NCBI RefSeq assembly: GCF_004208535.1 | Contig: NZ_SGIS01000038.1 | Coordinates: forward strand, 1-50,843 | Direction of reading: 5' to 3' | Length of the DNA: 50,843 nt | From: Sphingomonas populi | GTDB taxonomy: Bacteria > Pseudomonadota > Alphaproteobacteria > Sphingomonadales > Sphingomonadaceae | Program-made: the position numbers and the translations under genes | Shown: in pieces, positions 31,459 through 40,976 of the stretch | Layout of the letters: every line of letters begins with the position of its first letter | How positions within the stretch are numbered: the stretch's first letter is position 1 | The notes under the pieces: generated by a model | Seen by the model: only the letters and a program-made list of their open reading frames with translations | Databases searched by the model: none | What the model was told of the DNA's origin: nothing

Positions 31459-31776
31459 ATGGAAATTCTCCATTTCGATATCGCCGCGCCGACATCGGCG
31501 GGTGGAACGCGGGCGATGGCTTTGGTCGGCGTTGTCGCGTCGGGCAATCTAGAGGTACTGGTTGAGCGCAGCGACGCGCCCGATCGTTGCGCGATCGAGA
31601 TCAGCACCGCGGCGCACGGCTTTCGCGATCTGTGGACGGCAGTCGCCGAGGACTTCGTCGCGCGCCGCGCCGCAGGGGGGCTGCGCATCGCAATCAACGA
31701 CGGCGGCGCAAGACCCGACACGGTGTCGCTGCGGCTCGCGCAGGGCGTGCGGATGATCGAGGAGCCCGAGGCATGA
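31459..31776 (+). CDS. mdcC: Malonate decarboxylase acyl carrier protein (delta subunit)
   Basis: The 105-residue carrier protein holds the 2'-(5''-phosphoribosyl)-3'-dephospho-CoA arm. The attachment motif VVASGNLEVL is present with Ser28 as the probable modified residue. The C-terminus (VSLRLAQGVRMIEE) matches the family. It starts 12 bp after mdcA, and its stop overlaps the mdcD start as ATGA. Confidence 0.93.
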   Translation: MEILHFDIAAPTSAGGTRAMALVGVVASGNLEVLVERSDAPDRCAIEISTAAHGFRDLWTAVAEDFVARRAAGGLRIAINDGGARPDTVSLRLAQGVRMIEEPEA

Positions 31777-32675
31777 GCAACACGCGCCAGAGCTGGTACG
31801 AGGCCGGCGCACGCGAGCGGATCGCGGCTTTGGTCGATCCGGCGAGCTTCGCCGAGTTCATTGGCCCAGAACGCCGCGAGATCAGCCCCCATCTAAGCAT
31901 CTTCGACCTGCCCACGCAGTTCGACGACGGCATTGTCGTAGGTTGCGGTGCGATCGGCGGCACGCCTGTGTTCGTCGCCGCGCAGGAAGGTCGCTTCATG
32001 GGCGGTGCGGTCGGCGAGGTGCATGGCGCCAAGCTGACAGGGCTGCTTCGTGCGGCGAAGGCCGTAGCGCGCGACGTGGTTATCGCTTTCGATACTGGTG
32101 GCGTACGCCTGCAGGAAGCGAATGCCGGCGAGATTGCGATCGCGGAGATCATGCGCGGGGTGGTCGAGGCGCGGATGGCCGGCGTGCGCGTGGTCGGGCT
32201 GATCGGTGGTCGCGCCGGCTGCTATGGCGGCGGCGGGTTGATCGCCGGGTGCTGTTCGACGCTGATCGTGTCGGAACAAGGCCGCATCAGCGTCACCGGC
32301 CCCGAAGTGATCGAGACCAACAAGGGCGTCGAGGAATTCGATTCGCGCGACCGCAGCTTCGTCTGGCGAACGATGGGCGGCAAGCACCGCACGCTTATCG
32401 GCGGCGCGGACGTTTTCGTCGAGGATGATACCATGGCGTTCCGCGATGCTACGCGCGCTGCACTGGCGCGTGCGCCGAAACTCGACGGGAACACGCTTGC
32501 GGCCGAACAGGCGCGGCTGGAGCGGCGCATCACACGGTTCGGCGAGGCAAGCGATGCGACCGACATCTGGCAGTTGCTCGGGATTGACGATCCGTGGGCG
32601 ATCCCCGACATGCCCGCCACCGGTTTCGCCACGCTTGCCGACACATATCGGGAGCGTGCCGATGACGCCCGCTGA
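31773..32675 (+). CDS. mdcD: Malonate decarboxylase beta subunit
   Basis: A 300-residue carboxyltransferase-fold subunit that, with MdcE, decarboxylates malonyl-S-ACP. The crotonase-like core shows FVAAQEGRFMGGAVGEVHGAK, VIAFDTGGVRLQEANAGE and LIGGRAGCYGGGGLIAG, with Gly-rich oxyanion loops and SVTGPEVIE. Length is normal. It overlaps mdcC by 4 bases and mdcE by 14. Confidence 0.95.
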   Translation: MSNTRQSWYEAGARERIAALVDPASFAEFIGPERREISPHLSIFDLPTQFDDGIVVGCGAIGGTPVFVAAQEGRFMGGAVGEVHGAKLTGLLRAAKAVARDVVIAFDTGGVRLQEANAGEIAIAEIMRGVVEARMAGVRVVGLIGGRAGCYGGGGLIAGCCSTLIVSEQGRISVTGPEVIETNKGVEEFDSRDRSFVWRTMGGKHRTLIGGADVFVEDDTMAFRDATRAALARAPKLDGNTLAAEQARLERRITRFGEASDATDIWQLLGIDDPWAIPDMPATGFATLADTYRERADDAR

Positions 32676-33375
32676 GATCCTCGACTCGCTGTTCCCGGCT
32701 GGCCATGCCGTGACGGCGGAGATCGACCTGCTGTTCGGTCGTGGAATGCTGGAAAGTGGCACCGTGCACGTCATCGGCGCGACCGGTCGCGCGCCGATCG
32801 GCATCGACCAAGCGATCCGCCTGTCCGCCGCAGTGCTCGAGATCACCTCGATTGACGACGCCGCGCCGATCCTGTTCCTCGTCGATACCGCCAGCCAGCG
32901 GATGAGCCGCCGCGATGAACTGCTGGGCCTCAGCGAATATCTCGCTCACCTCGCCAAGTCGCTGCTACTGGCCGAAGCGCGCGGACATCGCACGATCGGA
33001 CTACTCTATGGCGGCAGTGCTGCGGGCGCGTTCATCGCGACCGCGCTCGCGTGCGGTACACTCGTCGCGCTGCCCGGCGCGCATCCCGAGGTTATGGACC
33101 TGCCATCGATGGCGCGTGTGACCAAGCTGCCAATCCCTGTTCTGGAGGAGAAGGCGAAGGCAACGCCTGTCTTCGCACCCGGACTCGACAATCTGGTCCG
33201 CGTCGGCGGCATCGCAGAAGTCTGGGACGCCGGGCGGAGTCTGAGCGAACAGCTGACGGCGCTGCTGGCGACCCCGCGAGCGGGCGACGACCGCGCGACG
33301 TTCGGTTCGGCGCAGCACGGGCGGACCAAGGCGGCGGCGGTCGCGAGCGAGATCCTCGCGGTCGCAGGTCGCTGA
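32662..33375 (+). CDS. mdcE: Malonate decarboxylase gamma subunit
   Basis: A 237-residue partner of MdcD in the decarboxylase core. Family blocks are VIGATGRAPIGIDQAIRLSA, ILFLVDTASQRMSRRDELLG, LLYGGSAAGAFIATALACG and LPGAHPEVMDLPSMARVT. ATG 32662 lies inside the end of mdcD with GGAGCG upstream. Its TGA shares a base with the mdcG start (TGATG). Confidence 0.95.
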   Translation: MTPAEILDSLFPAGHAVTAEIDLLFGRGMLESGTVHVIGATGRAPIGIDQAIRLSAAVLEITSIDDAAPILFLVDTASQRMSRRDELLGLSEYLAHLAKSLLLAEARGHRTIGLLYGGSAAGAFIATALACGTLVALPGAHPEVMDLPSMARVTKLPIPVLEEKAKATPVFAPGLDNLVRVGGIAEVWDAGRSLSEQLTALLATPRAGDDRATFGSAQHGRTKAAAVASEILAVAGR

Positions 33376-34001
33376 TGCGCCTCGATCGGCACCGACTGGT
33401 CCATCTCGATCCGTCGCGTTGGCCGGACGTCCTCGCGGCACATCCCGCCTCGCGGGACATTCCCGAGGTGGCGGGCTGGGCTGCCGCAGGGTGGCCGCTC
33501 ATAGCGCGGCGTCCGCTGTGCGATGACAAAGCCGGTTTTGTACCGCTCGGGCTTCCGTTGCCGCCCTCGCTCGGCAAGCGACGCCTCGCATTCGCCGTGC
33601 CGCCCGATGCGATCCTGTCGGACGGCCCGCCACCTCTGCTCGCCGATGCTGCCGAACAGGCGCCGATGGAGTGGCGACAGACGATCGCCAAGATCGTCGC
33701 GCTCGATCCTGAAACGCGGTGCTTCGGTAGCCTCGCCTGGATGCACCTGACTGGTCTGGCGTATCTGTCCCTGACGTCGGACCTTGATCTTTTGTGGCAT
33801 GTGGCGGATGCGGACGACACCGCACGGCTGGCACCCATTTTGGAGGTTGATATCACGGCGCCGATGCGGCTGGACGGTGAGTTCATCACGCCATCCGGCT
33901 ACGCAATCCAGTGGCGCGAGTGGATGTCGGAGGCATCCGAAGTGTTGGTCAAGACGACCGATGGCAACCGCATGCTCACCCGTGCGGCGGTGTTCGCATG
34001 A
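33375..34001 (+). CDS. mdcG: Phosphoribosyl-dephospho-CoA transferase MdcG
   Basis: A 208-residue nucleotidyltransferase that attaches the prosthetic group to apo-MdcC. RHRLVHLDPSRW at the start, RPLCDDKAGFVPLGLPLP, and the acidic SDLDLLW motif of the nucleotidyltransferase fold identify it. Tight overlaps on both sides (1 base with mdcE, 4 with mdcB) fit the operon. Confidence 0.92.
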   Translation: MRLDRHRLVHLDPSRWPDVLAAHPASRDIPEVAGWAAAGWPLIARRPLCDDKAGFVPLGLPLPPSLGKRRLAFAVPPDAILSDGPPPLLADAAEQAPMEWRQTIAKIVALDPETRCFGSLAWMHLTGLAYLSLTSDLDLLWHVADADDTARLAPILEVDITAPMRLDGEFITPSGYAIQWREWMSEASEVLVKTTDGNRMLTRAAVFA

Positions 34002-34828
34002 CGGCGCTCGTCAGTTCAGTGCCGGTCGTGTCGGGCGAGGACCTTGGTCACGCCGCGACCGCTTGCCTCAAGCTCGAGATAGCGGCCTATCCCAAGCCCG
34101 GCCTCGTCAGCCCGGTCGATTCCGGTGCGCATGACGACATGGACGCGGCGTTGATGAACCGCAGTGCCGATGCGCTGCAGCCGTTCTTCGCCGGGCTGGC
34201 GGACGCGGGGGCGCGGGGCGGGGGAACGGACCGGCTGCGCGCGATCGGCATCGATGCGGAACGGGCGATGATGGCCGCGACGGGCGGCGTGAATACGCAT
34301 CGTGGCGCGATCTTCGGGATGGGGTTGCTCTGTGCGGCAGCCGGATTTCGGACGCGCTACGGCATGGTCGGCACGTTGGGAGCCGTCGTCGCGCATCGCT
34401 GGGGTGCCGAAATCATGCGCGGACCGGTGCCGCTGCATAGCCACGGCAGCGTCGTCGCACGCCGTCATGCGATCGGTGGGGCCCGCGCGGAGGCAGCAGC
34501 CGGCTTCCCATCACTCTATGGCATCGCGATGCCGGCACTGGCGGCGGCGCGTCATTTGGCGGCGGACGCGGAGGCACAGCGCGTCCACGCGCTGATGGCG
34601 CTGATCGCGGCGGTGGACGACACCAATCTCCTCTATCGCGGGGGCGCGGCCGGACTGGTATTCGCACAGGCGCAGGCACGGGCGTTTCTGGATGCCGGGG
34701 GCGTGGGCGCCCCGGACTGGCGCGCGCGTGCAATCGCCATCCACAGGGCGTTCGTCGCGCGTAGGCTGAGCCCGGGAGGTTGCGCAGACCTGCTGGCGAT
34801 GGCGGTGTTCGTCGAGGCCTGTGAATGA
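33998..34828 (+). CDS. mdcB: Triphosphoribosyl-dephospho-CoA synthase MdcB
   Basis: A 276-residue CitG/MdcB-type enzyme that joins ATP-derived ribose to dephospho-CoA to make the prosthetic-group precursor. The motif KPGLVSPVDSGAHDDMD, GGVNTHRGAIFGMG and a late VDDTNLLYRGG are typical of this family. Normal length. It overlaps mdcG and mdcH by 4 bases each. Confidence 0.93.
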   Translation: MTALVSSVPVVSGEDLGHAATACLKLEIAAYPKPGLVSPVDSGAHDDMDAALMNRSADALQPFFAGLADAGARGGGTDRLRAIGIDAERAMMAATGGVNTHRGAIFGMGLLCAAAGFRTRYGMVGTLGAVVAHRWGAEIMRGPVPLHSHGSVVARRHAIGGARAEAAAGFPSLYGIAMPALAAARHLAADAEAQRVHALMALIAAVDDTNLLYRGGAAGLVFAQAQARAFLDAGGVGAPDWRARAIAIHRAFVARRLSPGGCADLLAMAVFVEACE

Positions 34829-35754
34829 GCCTCGCGCTGCTGTGTTCGGGGCAGGGGCGCCAGAATCGCGCCATGTTCGACCTGTTCGTCGATCACGCCG
34901 CCGCAGCACCGATCCTAGCTGAGGCGGGCGCGTTGCTGGGCATCGACGCGCGTACCCTCCTGCACACCACCGATGACGCGGTCTTGTTTGCGAACCGGAC
35001 AAGCCAGATCCTGTGCGTCGCGCGTGGACTAGCCGCCGCCGCGTGCCTTCCGCCCATCGAGCGGATGCTGGTGGCGGGCTATAGCGTCGGCGAGATGACC
35101 GCATGGGGCGTCGCCGGCATCTGGTCTGCGCAACGGACGTTGGAACTGACCGCTGTTCGCGCTGAAACCATGGACGCGGCGGGCGGCGCCGATGACGGTA
35201 TGGGCTTCGTGCGCGGTCTTCCGCGCGACCAAGTAGCGACCCTGGCGGAGCAGTTCGATTGCGCCATCGCGATCGTCAACCCGGATCGGCTGATCGTGCT
35301 GGGTGGTGAGCGCGCTCAGGTCGAACGCTGTTGTCATGCGGCGATCGAGGCCGGCGCGGTCGCCGCCCAACCGATCGCCGTGCGGGTCGCCTCGCACACG
35401 CCTCGCCTGTCGCGCGCTGTCGCGCCGTTTCGCGCGGCGTTGGAGTCCTCTGCGCCGGGACGGCCGTATCCGAGCCGCACGCTCATCGGCGTGGCCGATG
35501 CGTCGGTCGTAAGCGGGGGCCGCAGTGTGCCCGGCCTTGCGGCACAGATCGATACCACGATCGACTGGGCTGCGACGTTAGAGGCGCTGATCGAACGCGG
35601 CGTCCGGCGGGTGCTCGAACTCGGCCCGGGAACGGCGCTCGCCGACATGGCGCGCGCTGCCTATCCTATGCTTGAGGCGCGTAGCGTGGATGACTTTCGT
35701 ACCCTGGACGGGATTGCGGCGTGGATAGCGCTCGGCCCGCGCTACGATCGGTGA
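34825..35754 (+). CDS. mdcH: Malonyl-CoA:ACP transacylase MdcH
   Basis: A 309-residue FabD-like acyltransferase that primes the carrier protein with malonate from malonyl-CoA. The nucleophile motif is GYSVGEM with Ser87 (most homologues have GHSxGE), followed by the acceptor loop and VASHTPRLSRA with the catalytic His. The start LALLCSGQGRQ is the usual oxyanion strand. It is the last gene of the operon; 35755-35984 holds no gene and no clear terminator. Confidence 0.92.
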   Translation: MSLALLCSGQGRQNRAMFDLFVDHAAAAPILAEAGALLGIDARTLLHTTDDAVLFANRTSQILCVARGLAAAACLPPIERMLVAGYSVGEMTAWGVAGIWSAQRTLELTAVRAETMDAAGGADDGMGFVRGLPRDQVATLAEQFDCAIAIVNPDRLIVLGGERAQVERCCHAAIEAGAVAAQPIAVRVASHTPRLSRAVAPFRAALESSAPGRPYPSRTLIGVADASVVSGGRSVPGLAAQIDTTIDWAATLEALIERGVRRVLELGPGTALADMARAAYPMLEARSVDDFRTLDGIAAWIALGPRYDR

Positions 35755-35984
35755 ACGATATCGCGCCGCCGGTCCGGGTGCCGATGAACGCGGGCCGCCC
35801 CTAGTCCCGAAACGCTGTACGGTCATGTCAGCGGTTCGATGCGGGCGTTGTCGGTGCCACGCTCCGCGATCCAGCGGAAAAATATACTCGGCATCTGCCG
35901 TGACGAATGTTCAACTGATGCAAGCGGCGTGCGAACGGATACAAGCGCGTGCTCAGGGGATATCCTCAAGCATCCTTCTTGCGC

Positions 35985-37193
35985 TCAAACGGCAGAAACC
36001 ACCCCGTTCTTCGTGATTTCGCCAAAGACACGAACGTAGTTCCCACCGACGATTTTTCCTATGTCGGCCTCGGTAAACCCTTGGACTAACATCTCCTCGA
36101 TCAGGGCATAAACAAATCCCGCACGTTGGTCGGGCCAAATGGCGTTTGTGCGAGGCTGGCGTGCGGAGATGGCAGAATTAGAGGGCGGCGGGGCAATGAC
36201 AGTGTCAGTGCCAATGCCGGTATGATCGATACCGACCACGTCGACCATCTCCTTGATCCCTAAAACATACGCTTTCAGCGTGGGAAATATGCGCCAGACT
36301 CCCATGATTCCGCCGGTTTCCGCGACCGCACGCGCGTACGCCGTGCTCACCAACCGAGACCTTAAACCCGGATTTGCCGTATAGAGATCCGCCGATCTCG
36401 CGTTAGGCGTGTCCAAAGCGGTGTGGGAGCAGAGCAGGGGATGATGCGAGGTCTTGACCACATCCAGCACCGATTGTTCACTGGCATGGGCCAAGTCGAC
36501 CAAAATCCCCAGTTTGTTGCATTCTCCGACCACCTCCAATCCGAACGGCGTTATTCCGGTCGGTTCGGCGCTGGGGGTTGGCTGCATGGCCCCAGATGGA
36601 AGCAATTGCTGTATGCCTCCCAGTGGCTGGTGGGTATCGTGTCGCTGATGAAAGAGCTGCAAGTGTCGAAGGCCTCGGCGATATGCTTCCGCAACCCTGC
36701 GAAGATCACCCCCGATCCATTGAACGCCTTCGGAACTCTGGACTATCGTTGGAAATTTCGAAACATGAGCAGCCCGAAGATCCGCTGACGTCAGCGCACG
36801 CCGAATCTTGTTCATCTCGATCACGCGATCGATGTAATCGAAAATTTCGAGGTGATATCGATACCAATCGTCAGCCTGTGGCGTGAGGTAGAGATCCACA
36901 AACGACGTTAGACATGCTGCCGTCAACCCGGCCCGGCGCATCTCGCCGACCAGATCGATATCATCGGCATTTGCCCGGCTTTCGCTTGGTCTGTTATCGT
37001 GCCCGGAAAAGATCGGCTGCCCGATATGGTTGTGCATATCGATGGTGATATTTTCCGAAATAATCCTCGAGACGCGAGGATCCTGCGGATCGGCGGTCGC
37101 AACTGCAGATCGCGGCGACAACAGCGTCGTCCCGCCCATGCCTGCCAACGCCGCTATGATGGTTCGGCGGGAAATCGAACCTGTCGTGGACAT
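35985..37193 (-). CDS. Exported membrane dipeptidase, peptidase M19
   Basis: A 402-residue zinc peptidase of the renal-dipeptidase type. A Tat-like signal (SISRRTIIAALAGMGG) leads into DMHNHIG, where most M19 members have DGHND, and further blocks LVDLAHASEQSVLDV, LLCSHTAL and a late GTDTV with GGNYVRVFGEI. The TTG at 37220 opens the frame, but ATG 37193 with AAGGGA about 9 nt upstream is better. The enzyme would cleave dipeptides or N-acyl amino acids in the periplasm. It follows the TBDR gene on the same strand after 123 bp; TGTCCATTAGTGGACA (37260-37275) in that gap is a short hairpin. Confidence 0.88.
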   Translation of the reverse strand: MSTTGSISRRTIIAALAGMGGTTLLSPRSAVATADPQDPRVSRIISENITIDMHNHIGQPIFSGHDNRPSESRANADDIDLVGEMRRAGLTAACLTSFVDLYLTPQADDWYRYHLEIFDYIDRVIEMNKIRRALTSADLRAAHVSKFPTIVQSSEGVQWIGGDLRRVAEAYRRGLRHLQLFHQRHDTHQPLGGIQQLLPSGAMQPTPSAEPTGITPFGLEVVGECNKLGILVDLAHASEQSVLDVVKTSHHPLLCSHTALDTPNARSADLYTANPGLRSRLVSTAYARAVAETGGIMGVWRIFPTLKAYVLGIKEMVDVVGIDHTGIGTDTVIAPPPSNSAISARQPRTNAIWPDQRAGFVYALIEEMLVQGFTEADIGKIVGGNYVRVFGEITKNGVVSAV

Positions 37194-37316
37194 ACTCAAG
37201 TTTCCCTTATGCTGGGTCAACGACTATAGCAGCTATGACGCGTGCAACGATCTATTCCCTGTCCATTAGTGGACATATTCTCCTCATGGAGAGGGAATTT
37301 TGAAAACTCAAATACC

Positions 37317-40277
37317 TTAAAAGGTAACTTTCGCCCCCAAATAGAACGACCTTCCAATAATATCATAGACCGAAGCGTCGGTGGTTCCCGCTTGGCCACC
37401 CACGATCAAAGGCGATTGGTCCGCGACATTATTAATACCGCCGCGGAATTCGATGTGTGACGTAACTCGCGCCCGCGTTACGAGGTCAAATACGTCATAA
37501 GATACCGTTCCCGCTGACGGACTTGCAGGTGCGGTCACAGAGGTGGAATTTTTCAAGGACGCGTAATGCCTCCAACGCCCACCGATGCTGAACCCCCCAC
37601 GCGCGTATGTGAGGGATGTCAGCGCGCGCCAGCGCGGGAAAAATCCGTTTCCGATCGTTCCGGCGAAATCTTGGACGGGTTGATCACGAAGGAGTTGGAC
37701 TTCAAACTTCGATAGCCTGGTTGCAACGGTATTCAGAGTAAGCGTCCCAGCATTCTCGGCGATACCAAGATCGGACAGGTTCCAACGCGCGTCGAACTGA
37801 ATGTCTATGCCACTTGTCTTGAATCCCCCCAGGTTGAAATACGGAGTGTTGATATTGGTCAGCGATCCAGAAAGACGATCGCGTTGCATAAGCGAACAAA
37901 AGATATTCGAAGGATCGTAATTGGGATTGGATCCATCAAGGTTAAAGCATTTGTTGATAACGGAGCTGGCGGGAAGCACGGAGATGGCCTTGTCGACACT
38001 TATGTTGTAATAATCGACCGACAAAGTAAGATGTGCAAATAGCGGATGGCTAAATTTCGGAGATAAAACCACACCGGCAGTATACGTCTCGGCGACTTCA
38101 GGCTGCAGGTCTTTATTACCCGTTACGGTTGTGCTCACAACGTTTGCTGAGTTGACAAAGCCGTCGAGCGCACCCGCCGGGAATCCTGTGGCAAGGCACA
38201 GGGTTCTGATGGCGGTGGTCCGATTTGTATAACGGGAATCGCAGGGGTCGCCGCTGGTGGGGGCCACGCCGATCGTGACCTGGACGCCGGTCGGAGCACT
38301 GAACAATTCGCCAACGTTGGGCGCGCGAATGGCGTGCTCAAATCCACCTCTAAGCAGAAATCCCGGCCGTATGGTCCAGTCCGCTTCCGCCTTATATGTC
38401 GAGACGCCCCCGCCGTACTGGTACTTCGAATAACGATAGCCGAGGCTTAGGTTCAAGGATTCGGCGACAAAGGAATCCTTGAGCACCGGCACCAAGAGCT
38501 CGCCCGCGATTTCTTTTACGCTCGTCGAACCCGAGGTAGGAAAAGACGGCTGCGTATTCGCGAGATCTGCGTTCGTTCGTCCGGGAATGGGCGCAAAGAG
38601 CACATCGGGACGGAAGTCGTAACGGTTTTTGCGATACCCTGCCGACAAGGAGTAGCGGATGTCGCCTGCCGGAAGCTTGAACAGCTTTCCCGAGACGCTT
38701 CCTTCGATGACATCCTGATCGACCACCGTCCGGCTGAACAGCGGCGTCGTGATATAATCGACGCACGCGGCTGAGGTCGCCAGAGAGTTGGCGACGCCGA
38801 AGGGATTGTATCCCCCCGCGCAGATCGATCGGCCGCCGTCGGGTGCGTTGAGTAGCTCCTGAACGCGCGACAACTGCACGGCGCTCGTCAATTCCTCGTT
38901 GATTGTCGTTCGCCCGTGGGACGCGTAGATATCAAATGTCGTATCTGAGCCAAGATTCCCGCGGATCCCGGCAAGTGCCTGAAATTCATGGAATGGGTTA
39001 ACATAGTAGCGCTTGGGCGTTTCGACAAAACGCTTGCCGATAATGAACGGAGCATTGGGCTGGGCGCGCGATGCAAGAATCGTCCGCAGATCTTGCGGGA
39101 TGAACGGGTTGGTTGTCGGCGCTGTCCCGTTTGGAATAAAGGTTGGGTAATTTGTGGCATTCTCGCTACGGCTAAACGTATACAGTACCTGCGCGTACGC
39201 TGTTATGTTCGGAGACACATCGAAGCTTGCTCGACCGAAGCCGGAATAACGGTCTTGAGCCGAAACAATGGTATTTTCGGCGGCAGAATATTGGACGAGG
39301 CTTCCCGCAGCCAGCCCGTATCCAGCGCCGAGCTTGGAATTTATTCCATTTACCCGGGCCAACAAGGTGCCATCATCGTTGAAACTCAAGATCGAGGTTG
39401 TCGGAACGGAGCCGGCGGCGACGCCATAGCTGCCAAATACCCGATCGACGACCGCTTGGCTCGGTCGATTGGCACCGAAATTGACCACGCTGCCGGGGAA
39501 ATTTCCCGATGGGACGGCAAGATCGTAAAACCTGCGATCCCTGCCGAGTAGTTCGTCGCGTCGGGTATAGCTGCCGGAGGCCATGATCGAACCGCGGCCA
39601 TTCGCAAAGCTGGTGCCCGCAGTGATGGAGGCGTTGTACTGGGCTGCATCGCCTTTGTCGGAGATGCCGGATTGCGCATCGAGTTCAATCCCATTCATTC
39701 GCTTCCGCGTTTTGAAATTGACGACGCCGGCGATGGCGTCCGAGCCGTAAACGGCCGAAGCGCCGCCACTGATGACCTCTACGCTCTCGACCAGTGCGTT
39801 GGGGATGATGTTGACGTCGACGACGTTGAATGCGCTCGAGGTTGGCAATCGACGCCCGTCCAGCAGTACAAGCGTCCGCGAGGGGCCCAGTCCGCGAAGA
39901 TCCAGGGTGGCACGCCCCCCGCCACCCAACGGATTTGATGTTTCCCCTTCAGCCGGCACGAATTGCGGCAACTGGTTCATTGCGGATTCAATGTTGACCC
40001 TGCCGGTGGCCTCGATGCTCTCCTGGTTTTGCGTCACGATAGGGCTGGATGCGACGTAGTCTCGCCGGGCGATACGGGATCCCGTGACCACGATCTCTGT
40101 CGAGGCGTCGGCTTCTTTCGCCGGCGCCGCATCCGTGCCCGCTGGCGGAACCGGCGATTGCTGAGCCGAAATCGGGCTTGGGATAGCCAAAAACGTGGCC
40201 ATCGCGAATGTACTAGCACTGGACAGTCGCAGAAAGGATTTGCTTTTGCGATTTGGTTCCGAACGGATCATCGCCAT
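37317..40277 (-). CDS. TonB-dependent outer-membrane receptor
   Basis: A 986-residue receptor with a Sec signal (SASTFAMATFLAIPSPISAQ), the TonB-box segment TEIVVTGSRIARRDY, a plug (about 75-190; LPQFVPAEG, TLDLRGLGPSRTLVLLDGRR, SAVYGSDAIAGVVNFKTRKR) and a long barrel ending YLGAKVTF. It belongs to the large-plug sphingomonad class and is closely related to the receptor at 49622: the plug is nearly co-linear. The dipeptidase gene downstream may share its transcript. Upstream there is a 578-bp gap and then a 108-bp repeat with a candidate TetR operator. Confidence 0.93.
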   Translation of the reverse strand: MAMIRSEPNRKSKSFLRLSSASTFAMATFLAIPSPISAQQSPVPPAGTDAAPAKEADASTEIVVTGSRIARRDYVASSPIVTQNQESIEATGRVNIESAMNQLPQFVPAEGETSNPLGGGGRATLDLRGLGPSRTLVLLDGRRLPTSSAFNVVDVNIIPNALVESVEVISGGASAVYGSDAIAGVVNFKTRKRMNGIELDAQSGISDKGDAAQYNASITAGTSFANGRGSIMASGSYTRRDELLGRDRRFYDLAVPSGNFPGSVVNFGANRPSQAVVDRVFGSYGVAAGSVPTTSILSFNDDGTLLARVNGINSKLGAGYGLAAGSLVQYSAAENTIVSAQDRYSGFGRASFDVSPNITAYAQVLYTFSRSENATNYPTFIPNGTAPTTNPFIPQDLRTILASRAQPNAPFIIGKRFVETPKRYYVNPFHEFQALAGIRGNLGSDTTFDIYASHGRTTINEELTSAVQLSRVQELLNAPDGGRSICAGGYNPFGVANSLATSAACVDYITTPLFSRTVVDQDVIEGSVSGKLFKLPAGDIRYSLSAGYRKNRYDFRPDVLFAPIPGRTNADLANTQPSFPTSGSTSVKEIAGELLVPVLKDSFVAESLNLSLGYRYSKYQYGGGVSTYKAEADWTIRPGFLLRGGFEHAIRAPNVGELFSAPTGVQVTIGVAPTSGDPCDSRYTNRTTAIRTLCLATGFPAGALDGFVNSANVVSTTVTGNKDLQPEVAETYTAGVVLSPKFSHPLFAHLTLSVDYYNISVDKAISVLPASSVINKCFNLDGSNPNYDPSNIFCSLMQRDRLSGSLTNINTPYFNLGGFKTSGIDIQFDARWNLSDLGIAENAGTLTLNTVATRLSKFEVQLLRDQPVQDFAGTIGNGFFPRWRALTSLTYARGGFSIGGRWRHYASLKNSTSVTAPASPSAGTVSYDVFDLVTRARVTSHIEFRGGINNVADQSPLIVGGQAGTTDASVYDIIGRSFYLGAKVTF

Positions 40278-40855
40278 TTCAAGTACTCCCCGGTATATTG
40301 TTCGAAATCTATATGTACGTCGTTATGTGATTAAATATATTTCTATATGTCATGCGGGGATATGGCTGATTTATAATAATCGTGCCCGCTTGATTCGCTG
40401 AAATAAGTAAGCGTTATAGATTTATATCAGGTCAGATTGCCAGACAGATGGCCGCGCTGTTTTCGATGGAAATAAAGCGGCCAATAACGCCGGTATGCAT
40501 CACTTAACATATCCGGAATTCAATTTTGGATTGATAATCTGGAATATATTGCAGCGATGTCGTTAATTTTATTCAGCGCTTGGCGTTCCGCCAGACTGGA
40601 GCGGTCTGGTCGCTATCGGTCGCCGACACTGACGGATGCGGGTTGCATGCCGCAAAGGCGCTTCGGTCTGGACGTGAACGGATATCGCGACGACGTCCCG
40701 CGCGCTGGCTCGGCTCCGACCCGTGCCAGCGTCTCGCAAGTGCTGGAATCGCGTCAGAGGTTTGAACGCGTGTTCTATCGACGTAGACGGCTCGGGATCG
40801 ACGCATGCGCAATGGGATCGCAATTTTTGCGGCGCAGAATAGGTGTGCCAGCACC
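40278..40855. other. 578-bp gap between the TBDR start and the repeat block
   Basis: The first ~280 bp are AT-rich (about 40300-40560) and could hold a TBDR promoter. From 40560 to 40855 the composition turns GC-rich. One minus-strand frame from 40883 down to 40569 (start MQKVCAFRFR) is open for 104 codons but has no recognisable domain; its head lies in the repeated block. Confidence 0.5.
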
Positions 40856-40963
40856 TGAAACGGAAAGCGCAGACCTTCTGCATCGCATCCTACCCCTGAT
40901 CGCCGTGTTTACCATCGGTCACGATTAGAGCGATTATGGTACGAACTTGTACCTGTCAATATA
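40856..40963. repeat. 108-bp repeated promoter/leader block, copy 1
   Basis: This stretch matches 46887-46994 at roughly 80 percent by eye over its whole length, with two single-base length differences. Read on the minus strand it gives TTGACA (40959-40954), a partial palindrome, then AGGATGCGATGCAGAAGG with an ATG after a ribosome-site-like AGGA. Both copies thus look like a promoter, operator and leader start facing left. Copy 1 faces the TBDR, whose start is about 600 bp away. Confidence 0.7.
40938..40953. promoter_or_regulatory. Candidate TetR operator A
   Basis: GGTACGAACTTGTACC is a partial palindrome (GGTAC/GTACC arms) directly after a perfect TTGACA on the minus strand. It lies 24 bp beyond the 3' end of the TetR gene and within repeat copy 1. 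One of five related sites in the region. Confidence 0.6.
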
Positions 40964-40976
40964 ATTGGAGGCCTGG

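Noticed and set aside
37260..37275. TGTCCATTAGTGGACA as a terminator between receptor and dipeptidase
   Set aside because: A 6-bp stem with no T-run is too weak to call; co-transcription remains likely.
40569..40883. 104-codon minus-strand frame starting MQKVCAFRFR
   Set aside because: Only its head is shared with the second repeat copy, where the frame stops after 17 codons. The rest has no domain and varied composition, so it was not called as a gene; the shared head is reported as a leader.
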